Positions 36,697 to 45,433 of a stretch of DNA of 64,000 nucleotides are shown in pieces. The notes under the pieces were generated by a model. The model did not search any database, had not been told where the DNA came from, and saw nothing but the letters and a program-made list of their open reading frames with translations. The stretch is from Chlamydiota bacterium (GTDB taxonomy: Bacteria; Chlamydiota; Chlamydiia; Chlamydiales; Rhabdochlamydiaceae). The DNA lies in contig JABDCS010000002.1 in the NCBI GenBank assembly GCA_013288005.1, forward strand, positions 1 through 64,000, in the 5' to 3' direction. A program made the position numbers and the translations under genes. Position 1 is the first letter of the stretch. Every line of letters begins with the position of its first letter.

Positions 36697-37386
36697 ATGT
36701 TTTTAATTTCCCGAATCTTATGTAGCTTCTTATTTCTTTTTGGCTGGCTCCCTTTGTGCGAGTCTTCATTTGCAGGAGCAGAGGGCTTCACCATCTGCAA
36801 AGGCCTTCCTTCCTATGTAAATAATGGATTATCTGTTGCACCTCTTATTATCCTTGATCCTGGTCATGGTGGAACAGATGAAGGTGCAAAAGTCCAAAGT
36901 GTGTTAGAGAAGAGAATAGCCTTAACAACAGCTCTTCTAACAAAGAAACAACTCGAAAGTCTTGGCTATCGTGTCATTATGACTCGCAGTCGTGATGTTT
37001 TTTTAACCTTACCCAAACGGGTCGATATTGCGAATAAATCCAAAGCGGCCCTTTTTGTTAGCATCCATTACAACTCCTCTCCCAATCCTTCGGCTAAAGG
37101 AATTGAAATCTATTTCTTTGAAGCGAGAGGACAAGAACGTACGCGAGCATCTAAACGGCTTGCGAATACGATTTTACATCAGGTGATTGATCAAACAGAA
37201 GCTCATTCGCGAGGCGTGCGACGTGGTAACTTCCACGTTGTCCGTGAAACTGAGATGCCTGCTGTTCTTGTGGAAGGGGGATTTATGACAAATATCGATG
37301 AACGCTTTCAACTTAAAGATCGCAAGTATCTGGAAAAAATTGCAAAAGGCATCGCACAAGGCGTGCATAAATTTTTGAACACTTAG
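36697..37386 (+). CDS. amiA: N-acetylmuramoyl-L-alanine amidase AmiA (Amidase_3)
   Basis: Zinc amidase that splits stem peptides from glycan, used for cell separation and peptidoglycan turnover. Motifs: ILDPGHGGTDEGA (first Zn His), a Glu in SVLEKRIALT, FVSIHYNSSPN (second His), and VLVEGGFMTN with the catalytic Glu. The start is uncertain. ATG 36697 gives a good signal peptide (MFLISRILCSFLFLFGW ... SSFA). The frame is open to TTG 36520 and contains another ATG at 36613, but the extra residues look unlike a leader. Last gene of the mra/dcw-type run; its stop overlaps the convergent His-rich gene by four bases. Confidence 0.9.
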   Translation: MFLISRILCSFLFLFGWLPLCESSFAGAEGFTICKGLPSYVNNGLSVAPLIILDPGHGGTDEGAKVQSVLEKRIALTTALLTKKQLESLGYRVIMTRSRDVFLTLPKRVDIANKSKAALFVSIHYNSSPNPSAKGIEIYFFEARGQERTRASKRLANTILHQVIDQTEAHSRGVRRGNFHVVRETEMPAVLVEGGFMTNIDERFQLKDRKYLEKIAKGIAQGVHKFLNT

Positions 37387-37745
37387 TGATGACCACCGCC
37401 GCCATGACCACCATGGCCGCCGTGTCCCCCGTTATGATCACCGCCATGTCCACCATTGTGGCCGTCATCATGATGGCCATTATTATGATTCCCATTGTTA
37501 TGATCATAATGGTTGTCGTAATCTCTACCATACCACCCGCCCCCTGGAGCGCCCCATACTCCCCAAACCGCTCCACCGCCTCCGTAATAAACTCCTTGAT
37601 CATGATTACAGTACCAAGATCCATCATAATAGGACCAGCAAGGGTCATCATTAGGAGGGTAATTGCCTGCATTGAATTCAAAATCTTGCCCCAAGATACA
37701 AGGCATGCAAATTAGTGTGGCAAATAGTGGAGATAGAATTTTCAT
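37383..37745 (-). CDS. Secreted His/Gly/Asn-rich low-complexity protein
   Basis: 120 aa from the ATG at 37745 (AAAGGGA upstream). Signal peptide MKILSPLFATLICMPCILG, then an aromatic/Gly segment (CWSYYDGSWYCNHDQGVYYG), then a tail of Asp/Asn/His/Gly repeats ending in GGHGGHGGHGGGGHH. His-Gly tails bind Ni, Zn or Cu in other proteins, so a periplasmic metal buffer is possible; no family is known to me. The frame is open up to 37805, but the upstream residues spoil the leader. Convergent with amiA. Confidence 0.7.
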   Translation of the reverse strand: MKILSPLFATLICMPCILGQDFEFNAGNYPPNDDPCWSYYDGSWYCNHDQGVYYGGGGAVWGVWGAPGGGWYGRDYDNHYDHNNGNHNNGHHDDGHNGGHGGDHNGGHGGHGGHGGGGHH

Positions 37746-37812
37746 AAGTCCCTTTGGTACATAAGCACTTTTGTTCCAAATAGGGAAAATGATCTTGTTC
37801 GTCAAGAAAAAC

Positions 37813-37885
37813 GTCCTCGGCGCGACTCGAACGCGCGGCCTGCTGCTTAGGAGGCAACCGCTCTATCCACCTGAGCTACGAGGAC
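37813..37885 (-). tRNA. tRNA-Arg(CCT)
   Basis: 73-nt cloverleaf on the minus strand without encoded CCA. Acceptor GTCCTCG / CGAGGAC, D-arm GCTC...GAGC, anticodon stem GTTGC/GCAGC with loop CTCCTAA (anticodon CCT, reads AGG), and T-arm GCGCG-TTCGAGT-CGCGC. Confidence 0.95.
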
Positions 37886-37951
37886 AAGAAAATTGGTATA
37901 AATGGTAATGTTCCTTATACTTTGTAGCAAGTTTGAATATTAGGGGGATGT

Positions 37952-39403
37952 ATGACGGCGACCGCGGACATAGGACTTATCGGCCTTGCAGTTATGGGTC
38001 AAAACCTTGTTCTGAATATGAATGACCATGGATTCACCGTTGCTGTTTTCAATCGGACTTATGCTCGAACAGAAGAATTTTTGAATGGGCCTGCAAAAAA
38101 TACCAATGTCATTAGTAGCAAAGATTTGAGCGGTTTTTTTCGCGCCCTGAAAAGGCCTCGTAAAGTCATGATGATGGTCAAAGCAGGTCAGCCTATCGAT
38201 GATTTAATCGAAGAGTGCCTTCCCTTTCTTGAAGCTGGTGATATCATCATTGACGGCGGTAATAGCCTCTATACAGATACAGAAAGACGAGAAACCTACT
38301 TGCGTAATAAAGGGATTTTATATGTAGGTGCCGGAGTTTCGGGAGGTGAAGAGGGCGCTCGTCACGGTCCCTCCATCATGCCTGGAGGTAATGAGGAGGC
38401 ATGGCCTGCTGTAAAGCCGATTTTTCAAGCCATTGCTGCCCGTGCTGATGACGGTCTTCCTTGTTGTGATTGGGTTGGTGAGGGAGGGGCCGGTCATTAT
38501 GTTAAAATGGTACATAACGGCATCGAATACGGAGATATGCAGATTATTGGCGAGGCTTATCAATTACTGCGTACAGTAGCCGGATGCTCCTTACAAGAAT
38601 TGCATGATATTTTTGTCGAGTGGGATAAGACGGAACTGAAGAGTTATTTGATCGAAATCACCAGTCAGATTTTCAATTATATGGATTCTGACGGTAAACC
38701 ATTACTTGATAAAATTTTAGACGTAGCTGGTCAGAAAGGAACAGGCAAGTGGACGGGAATTAGCGCTTTGGAGGAGGGAATTCCGGTAACTTTGATTGTC
38801 GAGGCAGTATTTGCACGTTGTCTTTCGTCCCTTAAAGAGCAGAGAATTAAAGCAGCCACCCTGTTTCCTAGAGAGGAAAAGCCGCTTAAAGATAAGAAAG
38901 CGTTCATTGAACATGTTCGTCAAGCCCTTTATGCAGCTAAAATCATCAGTTATACCCAAGGATTTATGCTTATGCAGGCCGCTGCCAAAGCTTTTAATTG
39001 GCACCTAAATTATGGCGGGATTGCCATGTTATGGAGAAATGGTTGTATTATTCGTAGTCAATTTCTAGGCAAGATTAAAGACGCTTACACGAATAATGCA
39101 GCACTTGAAAGTTTACTATTCGATCCATTTTTTGCTGATGCGATCCGTAAAGCCGATAAGAGCTGGAGAGAAGCAGTAAGTAGCTCTGTAGAATTTGGCG
39201 TTCCTATTCCTTGTTTGAGTTCGGCTCTTACTTTTTTTGATGGTCTACGCACGAAAGAATTACCCGCCAATCTGCTACAAGCGCAGAGAGATTTTTTTGG
39301 TGCGCACACTTATGAACGGGTCGATTCTCCGCGAGGCCAGTTTTTTCATACGAATTGGACAGGAACAGGTGGTACAACGAGTTCTTCGACCTACAATATT
39401 TGA
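37952..39403 (+). CDS. gnd: 6-phosphogluconate dehydrogenase, decarboxylating
   Basis: 483 aa. Oxidises 6-phosphogluconate to ribulose 5-phosphate, producing NADPH in the oxidative pentose phosphate pathway. NADP-binding GLAVMGQNL with an NRT after the second strand (Arg/Thr favouring NADP), catalytic GHYVKMVHNGIEY, and the C-terminal GTGGTTSSSTYN tail. In C. trachomatis gnd and lepA are adjacent; here the USP-type gene is inserted between them. Confidence 0.96.
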   Translation: MTATADIGLIGLAVMGQNLVLNMNDHGFTVAVFNRTYARTEEFLNGPAKNTNVISSKDLSGFFRALKRPRKVMMMVKAGQPIDDLIEECLPFLEAGDIIIDGGNSLYTDTERRETYLRNKGILYVGAGVSGGEEGARHGPSIMPGGNEEAWPAVKPIFQAIAARADDGLPCCDWVGEGGAGHYVKMVHNGIEYGDMQIIGEAYQLLRTVAGCSLQELHDIFVEWDKTELKSYLIEITSQIFNYMDSDGKPLLDKILDVAGQKGTGKWTGISALEEGIPVTLIVEAVFARCLSSLKEQRIKAATLFPREEKPLKDKKAFIEHVRQALYAAKIISYTQGFMLMQAAAKAFNWHLNYGGIAMLWRNGCIIRSQFLGKIKDAYTNNAALESLLFDPFFADAIRKADKSWREAVSSSVEFGVPIPCLSSALTFFDGLRTKELPANLLQAQRDFFGAHTYERVDSPRGQFFHTNWTGTGGTTSSSTYNI

Positions 39404-39438
39404 ACTCATGACCTAGACAAGCTCTATACGAGCTGTGG

Positions 39439-40809
39439 TTATTTAATGATCTTGTAATGTAACAAGTATGCGTTTTGTATAGCTACCTCTACTTGGGTTT
39501 TACTGACTTTTTGAATATCTCTATTATCGCATCGGTACCATATATCTTCTATTTCAACATGGCATATGTAATGCCCTTTCTGCATTGAAACTCCAAGGTG
39601 GGAGATGAAAGCATCACAGTTGTATGCCGGAGTATCTCCTGAAACTACTTGATCAGCTGGTAAGGTAAAGCGTAGACCGCAATTAATTTTATCATTAATT
39701 TTTATGGATGATTTCCCAGATGGTTTAAAGCGAATCAGTTGAAAAAAAAGCTCGTCAGGAGGCGTTTTAAAAGCAAGTTTACCTCCGCCTTTTGGATCAT
39801 CTAGCCTCATGAAGCTTTCTGTAAAGAGCTCGTGAAAAGCCCTTTCTTTAGCAAAAGGATTGCGGATTGTTCTTTTATTGTGCTGATTAATGTGCACAGG
39901 AATCACGCTGCATGTAATTTCTGAAGTGCTCGTTTTTCTGGAAATACGCAGAGTAGGGCCCTTGTATGGTTCCATGATAGTCATTAGGCCATCATGTGCA
40001 TCTTCCATTCTGTTTTGATTAGAAGATATATGAGGGTTTTTAGTACTTAGGAATTCTCTTAAAGTCTGACTATTCGCTCTGCGTGCAATACTTTCTCTAC
40101 TTAGTGAAGAGGAATCATAAACGGAATAAAAATCCTCGAAAGGTTTTAACTGCAGAGCGATTGTATGTAAGGAAGGAATTACACGTATAAATTGTGCCTG
40201 AGCATTAACCCAGCAGTTATTCGAAGCATTCGCTATACCAACAGGCCTCACCTGGAAAAAAGGAGTTTTGGATTCTTCTCTTCTAATGGCTGTTCCGGGA
40301 GCAGATAGGGTAGGGGTAGGCATGGGCATAGATGAAGAAGAAGATGGTGAAACAGAGGGCAAAGCCGATACAGGGGGAGATGATGATGATGAACTATGAG
40401 GTGGAGAGGGAGAAGCTGCCTCAGGAGGAGATGATGATGATGAACTATGAGGCAGAGAGGGAGAAGCTGCCTCAGGAGGAGATGATGATGATGAACTATG
40501 AGGCAGAGAGGGAGAAGCTGGTGTATGAACTTTCCCCATTTCTAGCTGCTGAAATAAAATAATTATTTTATAAGAATTGGTTGCGTAACGCAAATCATCA
40601 CATATTGTTTCATCAGTTATATGGGCAAGATTAAGGTTTTTTTTTGCACTTGCTAAAAGAGAGTCGATTGTATCGAGCGCGATAGAGCGAGTCGCTATAT
40701 CCGTTTTGTGATATTCATTTTGAATTTTGCAAATTAAACTTCTAGCTTGTTCTATCTCGAATTTAATTGTCAGATGAGTTGGGCTAGCCAAGGGCAATGA
40801 TATAGACAT
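39439..40809 (-). CDS. USP-type ubiquitin carboxyl-terminal hydrolase (C19 family), putative effector
   Basis: 456 aa. An N-terminal helical region (1-90), then a Pro/Ser-rich low-complexity region (about 95-175) with three 17-aa repeats, then a C19-like catalytic domain. Cys box: GIANASNNCWVNAQAQF (Cys199), matching the USP pattern GLxNxGNTCYxNSxLQ. His box: ISHLGVSMQKGHYICHVE (His413), and the third residue is in WYRCDNRDI (Asp428). The domain is shorter than most eukaryotic USPs and lacks visible zinc-finger Cys pairs. Such enzymes remove ubiquitin from host proteins; delivery by type III secretion is inferred. No ribosome site is obvious and the upstream ~180 bp is very AT-rich. It sits between syntenic gnd and lepA. 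Confidence 0.82.
   Translation of the reverse strand: MSISLPLASPTHLTIKFEIEQARSLICKIQNEYHKTDIATRSIALDTIDSLLASAKKNLNLAHITDETICDDLRYATNSYKIIILFQQLEMGKVHTPASPSLPHSSSSSSPPEAASPSLPHSSSSSSPPEAASPSPPHSSSSSSPPVSALPSVSPSSSSSMPMPTPTLSAPGTAIRREESKTPFFQVRPVGIANASNNCWVNAQAQFIRVIPSLHTIALQLKPFEDFYSVYDSSSLSRESIARRANSQTLREFLSTKNPHISSNQNRMEDAHDGLMTIMEPYKGPTLRISRKTSTSEITCSVIPVHINQHNKRTIRNPFAKERAFHELFTESFMRLDDPKGGGKLAFKTPPDELFFQLIRFKPSGKSSIKINDKINCGLRFTLPADQVVSGDTPAYNCDAFISHLGVSMQKGHYICHVEIEDIWYRCDNRDIQKVSKTQVEVAIQNAYLLHYKIIK
40373..40520. repeat. 51-bp tandem repeat, about 2.9 copies, inside USP gene
   Basis: Units begin near 40373, 40424 and 40475 with exact 51-bp period; copies two and three are almost identical. 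Each encodes a 17-residue Pro/Ser unit of the type ASPSLPHSSSSSSPPEA on the minus strand. In-frame length changes would alter linker length without breaking the gene. Confidence 0.92.
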
Positions 40810-40990
40810 AAGATATGTTTTTTTTATTACTATTATATAATAAATTAACTAATAATCGCAAATTTTGCTTATTTTTAAAATAATATAGTTAAAAAAATAG
40901 AATTAATAATGACTTTCAAAAAAAATATTCATTAAGATTAAAGAATTATTTTTTACTAAAAGTTGTTAGAATTGTCAACGAAGTATTTTT

Positions 40991-42799
40991 TTAGCCGCCA
41001 TCAGCTTTAAGTACTTCCATAAAGGCTGATTGGGGAATATTGACTTTACCAATTTCCTTCATCTTCTTTTTGCCCTTTTTCTGTTTTTCCCAAAGCTTGC
41101 GTTTACGTGTAATATCACCGCCATAGCATTTTGCAGTGACATTCTTTGTAATGGCTCTTATGGTCTCTCGTGCAATAATCTTACCTCCAACTGCAGCTTG
41201 AATAGGAACTTTAAATTGCTGCATGGGTATAACATCGAGAAGTTTTGCGCAAATAGCTCGACCTTTGCTTTCTGCTTTGCTGCGGTGGACTAAGCAAGAG
41301 AAAGCATCGACTGGTTCTTCGTTTACTTTGATTTCGAGCTTAATAATATCTCCAGCTTCATATTTCTCAAACTCATAATCAAAGGAAGCGTAACCACGTG
41401 TAATGGACTTTAACTTATCATTGAAGTCGGTAATGATTTCATTTAGAGGGAAACGATACGTTAGAATGAGACGTTTAGAATCAAGCGTTTCGGTCTTTGT
41501 CAGTTCACCACGCTTTTCCATGCCTAAGCTCATGAGGGCTCCTAAATATTCAGAAGGAGACATGATGTGACAAATCACCCATGGTTCTTCGACTGAATCG
41601 ATTTGGGCTGGATCAGGGTAGTGAGCAACATTGTCTATATCTTGAGTCGTGCCATCGCCAAGGGTAAACTTATAGACAACACTTGGAGCGGTAGTAATGA
41701 TATCTAAATCAAATTCTCTTTGGAGTCTCTCAAAGACAATTTCCAGATGGAGAAGACCGAGAAAGCCACAACGAAAACCAAATCCTAAGGCGAGACTACT
41801 CTCCTGTTCCACATACAGAGCCGAATCATTGAGTTGTAATTTGACAAGAGCGTCGCGTACAGCTTCAAAATCGGAAGAGTCTACTGGATAAATACCGGCA
41901 AAGACTACAGGACTGATTGCACGAAATCCTGGTAATGGCTCTCCAGCTGGATTTTTTGCATGGGTAACAGTATCGCCGATTTTCACGTCCGATGTTTTTT
42001 TGATATTGGCGACAACATAGCCTACTTCTCCTGGGCGGAGCGATTCAACAGGCGTCTCATGAGGTGAAAAGATACCCACTTCCAAAACCTCAAACGTTTT
42101 TTCGGTCACCATGAATTTGATGGGAGTCTTTTTCGTTATCTCACCACTGATAACACGGACGTACACCATGACACCCCTATAGGGATCATAGTGTGAATCA
42201 AAGACAAGAGCGCGCAGAATGTCATCATTTAGTAAGGTGGGAGCTGGGACTAAAAGAAGAATCTGTTCGAGAATATCTTTAATTCCAATACCTGATTTCG
42301 CTGAGCAACTAACTGTATTAGAGGTGTCCAGGCCAATTACATCTTCTATCTGTTGCTTGACTCCTTCTGGATCTGCGGAGGGAAGATCAATTTTGTTGAT
42401 TACAGGCACAATTTCTAAGTTGCGATCAAGAGCCAAATGAACATTAGCGAGGCTTTGTGCTTGAACACCTTGCACAGCATCCACAACGAGCAGGGCGCCT
42501 TCACAAGCAGCTAACGAACGTGAAACTTCATAGGAAAAATCGACATGGCCCGGTGTGTCGATAAAATTGATCGTATAAATTTCGCCATCATCTGCTTGGT
42601 ATATCATGGTTACAGGATGAGCTTTTATTGTAATACCGCGCTCACGTTCTAAATCCATAGCATCGAGAACTTGTTCCTGCATATCGCGTGCAGCGATTGT
42701 CTTTGTTAATTCCAAAAGGCGGTCAGCAATTGTAGACTTGCCGTGATCGATATGGGCGATAATAGAAAAATTGCGAATATTTTTAGGATTATAGGACAT
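40991..42799 (-). CDS. lepA: Elongation factor 4 (LepA)
   Basis: 602-aa translational GTPase that acts on stalled or mis-translocated ribosomes. G1 [10 protein letters not shown]3 DTPGHVDF, G4 NKID, and the LepA-specific C-terminal domain ([20 protein letters not shown]). Domain order and length are standard. The neighbour pair lepA-ntt is conserved in C. trachomatis. Confidence 0.97.
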   Translation of the reverse strand: MSYNPKNIRNFSIIAHIDHGKSTIADRLLELTKTIAARDMQEQVLDAMDLERERGITIKAHPVTMIYQADDGEIYTINFIDTPGHVDFSYEVSRSLAACEGALLVVDAVQGVQAQSLANVHLALDRNLEIVPVINKIDLPSADPEGVKQQIEDVIGLDTSNTVSCSAKSGIGIKDILEQILLLVPAPTLLNDDILRALVFDSHYDPYRGVMVYVRVISGEITKKTPIKFMVTEKTFEVLEVGIFSPHETPVESLRPGEVGYVVANIKKTSDVKIGDTVTHAKNPAGEPLPGFRAISPVVFAGIYPVDSSDFEAVRDALVKLQLNDSALYVEQESSLALGFGFRCGFLGLLHLEIVFERLQREFDLDIITTAPSVVYKFTLGDGTTQDIDNVAHYPDPAQIDSVEEPWVICHIMSPSEYLGALMSLGMEKRGELTKTETLDSKRLILTYRFPLNEIITDFNDKLKSITRGYASFDYEFEKYEAGDIIKLEIKVNEEPVDAFSCLVHRSKAESKGRAICAKLLDVIPMQQFKVPIQAAVGGKIIARETIRAITKNVTAKCYGGDITRKRKLWEKQKKGKKKMKEIGKVNIPQSAFMEVLKADGG

Positions 42800-42878
42800 C
42801 TGAATTGTCTCAAGGTAGATAAGATGAAAGATTAACAGAAGGCGTGATTGTTAAACAGGGGCGTAATCAGGAATAAAA

Positions 42879-42912
42879 AAAAGATCCCACTGAATTTTCA
42901 GTGGGATCTTTT
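42879..42912 (-). terminator. Bidirectional terminator after ntt1
   Basis: Near-perfect 15-bp stem AAAAGATCCCACTGA (42879-42893) / TCAGTGGGATCTTTT (42898-42912) with A-run and T-run on either side. It is positioned to end minus-strand ntt1 transcripts before lepA. Confidence 0.9.
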
Positions 42913-42936
42913 ATTGTACAGCTATTTCAACAAAAA

Positions 42937-44511
42937 TTAGGTCGTAATTTTCACTGAGGCTGTTTCAGAAGAAGAAGACGCCTTCTCTTCTACAGGTTTT
43001 GCTTGTGGATCTTTATCACTTGTCAATCTGGCAAATTGCTTACCAAGAGAACGCCCTGCAAAGAGCCAAGCAAAAATGATCGCAAACAAAATAGCAGCGA
43101 CGTAAGGAGTAATTAAGGTTAAAGATCCAAGAGCTACGATTAAGCCTTGGTTGATGATAGCGCCACCTGATTTACCGAAGCGCGCTCCTACAACGTCGAT
43201 AGCTGCTTTACCTTTGACTTTAATCTCTTGGTCAAGAGGGATATAAGCCATTTCTTTGGTTGGGTCAAAGAGAGAGTACTTAGCAGACTTACTCATAATA
43301 TTTTGTACCATACCAAAGATAACCGCGAGCATTAAGGGGGAAGTGCCCATCATAGCCACAAAACCGGACAGATTGTCGCGGAAGATGACGAAGCTAAAGA
43401 ATCCGACACCAGTAACTAAGAGAACAACAGGCGTTACAAGAGCGCCGAATGTCCATCCAAATTTACGAATAACATTTCCACCGATGAACAACATCATAAA
43501 GATAGTTGTTAATCCTGTCGCAGTAGAGAAGTAGCCCATGAATGTACTGTAATCATTCGGATTTGGGTACTGGAGTTTGAGCTGACCTTTCCAGGTTACT
43601 TCAACGAGTTGTATAGCAATACCATAAGAAATAACGAGAATCGCTAAACAGAGTACATATTTAGATTTGAAAAGATAGGCAAAGCTTTCTTTGAGAGAGA
43701 GTTTTGGCTTCTCTTTTTTAGCTTTTTTAGTTTCAGCTGGATCGAAGAAGCGGCTATCAGTTAAGACGTTTTTATTGATCCAATAATAGATGCTTATGAT
43801 CAAAAGTCCCGATACGATAACTGCTAGCATCATATAGTTAAGAGAATATTGCCATGGATCAACTCCAGCAGGAAGAAAGGATCTTACGTCCGAGAAGAAA
43901 ACGATAGCGGGACCTGATACGAGCATAGCCAAGTTAGCTCCAAGACCGAACATGGCATAGAAGCGCTTGGATTCGGAAACACGTGTAATATCGTTCGCAA
44001 ATCCCCAGAAGAGAAGAGATGTAGCGACGCTTCCCCACAATTCAGACATTACGTAAAACAATGCATAGGTCCAATTTCTAAAAATAGCCACTAATCCAGC
44101 AAAACCAGCAGGTAATGCTGCTTGTAAACGGTCAGCAAGATCTGTGGGGTGAAGGGCATCGCGGCAAGGATAAAGGACTAATACAAAAAGAGCGAAAAAG
44201 GCCAAGAAAGAAGAAATCAGTGTGTAGAAAACTTTTTGCTTCGAAAATGAGTTGCTGAGCTTGGCATAAATAATCATGAACAAAACTGCCATCGGCAAGA
44301 CACCCCAGACCTTTAAGAAAGGAATGGCTTCCGCACCTGAACCTGGTGCTGTGACGATCAGCGTGTCTTTAGTATCTCGCAGAATGGTGTAGTTGAAGTT
44401 GATGAAAAAGAAAAGCATGAGCATGGGGATAAGCTTTTTCAGCTCGTATGCATGGACGGGCCAAAAAAATGACCTCCATTTCCCAAATTCTGCTTGTTTT
44501 GTTTGTGACAT
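42937..44511 (-). CDS. ntt1: ATP/ADP translocase (Tlc/NTT family)
   Basis: 524-aa inner-membrane carrier with about twelve TM segments. It exchanges host ATP for bacterial ADP, the energy-parasitism transporter shared by chlamydiae, rickettsiae and plastids. N-terminal INFNYTILRDTKDTLIVTAP is the family signature, and ELWGSVATSLLFWGFAND and DPTKEMAYIPLDQE are also conserved. A Lys/Glu-rich tail ends the protein. The isoform number is by synteny with C. trachomatis adt_1; substrate preference cannot be read here. Confidence 0.95.
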   Translation of the reverse strand: MSQTKQAEFGKWRSFFWPVHAYELKKLIPMLMLFFFINFNYTILRDTKDTLIVTAPGSGAEAIPFLKVWGVLPMAVLFMIIYAKLSNSFSKQKVFYTLISSFLAFFALFVLVLYPCRDALHPTDLADRLQAALPAGFAGLVAIFRNWTYALFYVMSELWGSVATSLLFWGFANDITRVSESKRFYAMFGLGANLAMLVSGPAIVFFSDVRSFLPAGVDPWQYSLNYMMLAVIVSGLLIISIYYWINKNVLTDSRFFDPAETKKAKKEKPKLSLKESFAYLFKSKYVLCLAILVISYGIAIQLVEVTWKGQLKLQYPNPNDYSTFMGYFSTATGLTTIFMMLFIGGNVIRKFGWTFGALVTPVVLLVTGVGFFSFVIFRDNLSGFVAMMGTSPLMLAVIFGMVQNIMSKSAKYSLFDPTKEMAYIPLDQEIKVKGKAAIDVVGARFGKSGGAIINQGLIVALGSLTLITPYVAAILFAIIFAWLFAGRSLGKQFARLTSDKDPQAKPVEEKASSSSETASVKITT

Positions 44512-44801
44512 GTTTGGTTTCCTTTAGAATTAACAACAAAAAAATAATTGTACGCGGTTCGTGCAGAGGAGCCCGCTAGAAAGAGTATTTTATCAGCTAT
44601 TCGTTAAAAGACAAGAGGAATATTCTTTAAACGTGGGAATCAGTTGTATTGATAATAACGATCGCAGTCTTGTATTTAAAACCTTCAAAAAACCCACTAA
44701 TTTCCGATCAAAATTACAATTATAAGTAAAATGCGTCCTTATTTTTTTTGTAAAATGTTAATTGAAATTGGAGAGGGTTTTGAATGTTAAAAATTGATAA
44801 T

Positions 44802-44839
44802 AACAAAGTATTGCTGTGAACAAACAGCAATACTTTGTT
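44802..44839 (-). terminator. Perfect 16-bp hairpin, probable terminator of 44894 gene
   Basis: AACAAAGTATTGCTGT (44802-44817) and its exact complement (44824-44839) with a 6-nt loop GAACAA. Downstream on the minus strand the sequence is T-rich (TTATTATCAATTTTT). It lies between the stop of the 44894-45433 gene and the ntt1 start. Confidence 0.6.
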
Positions 44840-44893
44840 GATAAATAGTCGATTGAGCTTAGTTTAAGGACAATCTCTAAAACTATTTTTGCG

Positions 44894-45433
44894 TTAAGGC
44901 TTTAAAGCAGCTGTTTCGTTAGCGTAATTAGCAATAGATTGTTGAGCGTTGAGTGCCTCAACATAAGAAGCCCATAAGTCTTGATCTGCTTTGCCGTGAC
45001 GGATTGAAGCGATTAACTCACGTTTGCAATGTGCAATAGATTTTTTAGGACTTAAAATGGCAATCATTTCTTTATCGCCAGCAAGCTTTGCGAAGTTAAG
45101 CATTCTTTCTAATTGACTGCGTGTAAAAGAATATTGATCGCGACGTTTACGTGATCCACGTGCAGCTCTTTGTTTAGGAGCAACAGTTCCAGGACGATCA
45201 GGTTGGATAATAAATTTTTCTATTAAAGAGCCAAGTTCAGAAGGTTGTTTGCTTTTCATTTTGCGAAGAGTGAAATGGTGCATATAGCCGCCAGAAGTCA
45301 TGGGGATGTAACGGCAAAGATCGTTTTCTTTTCTTCCATTTACTTTTCTAATAGCCCTTGAAATAACATCTTCTATTTCTTTCATACTTTTCATGGTTGG
45401 CTCTAATGTTTCATTTTTGTTCATGTTATGCAT
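44894..45433 (-). CDS. Conserved chlamydial hypothetical protein (CT066-like by position)
   Basis: About 179 aa from the ATG at 45433, which has GAGGA four bases upstream; longer reading to 45448 is possible. Basic and helical, with a strongly cationic stretch KQRAARGSRKRRDQ (about 90-103), followed by a helical C-terminal half (SQLERMLNFAKLAGDKEMIA ...). No signal peptide or TM. The position between ntt1 and the ytg cluster is that of CT066 in C. trachomatis (from memory). Nucleic-acid binding is possible from the charge; function unknown. Confidence 0.7.
   Translation of the reverse strand: MHNMNKNETLEPTMKSMKEIEDVISRAIRKVNGRKENDLCRYIPMTSGGYMHHFTLRKMKSKQPSELGSLIEKFIIQPDRPGTVAPKQRAARGSRKRRDQYSFTRSQLERMLNFAKLAGDKEMIAILSPKKSIAHCKRELIASIRHGKADQDLWASYVEALNAQQSIANYANETAALKP

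Noticed and set aside
37386-37715. Plus-strand frame opposite the His/Gly-rich gene
   Set aside because: Low-complexity antisense artefact; the minus-strand frame has a ribosome site and signal peptide.
40373-40520. Tandem repeat as a CRISPR array
   Set aside because: Units are contiguous, with no unique spacers, lie inside a coding frame, and no cas genes are present.
40332-40562. Plus-strand frame rich in repeated MMMMNYEAEREKLPQEE units
   Set aside because: It is the antisense reading of the Pro/Ser repeat in the USP gene; its regular look comes from the 51-bp DNA repeat, and no ribosome site or family was seen.
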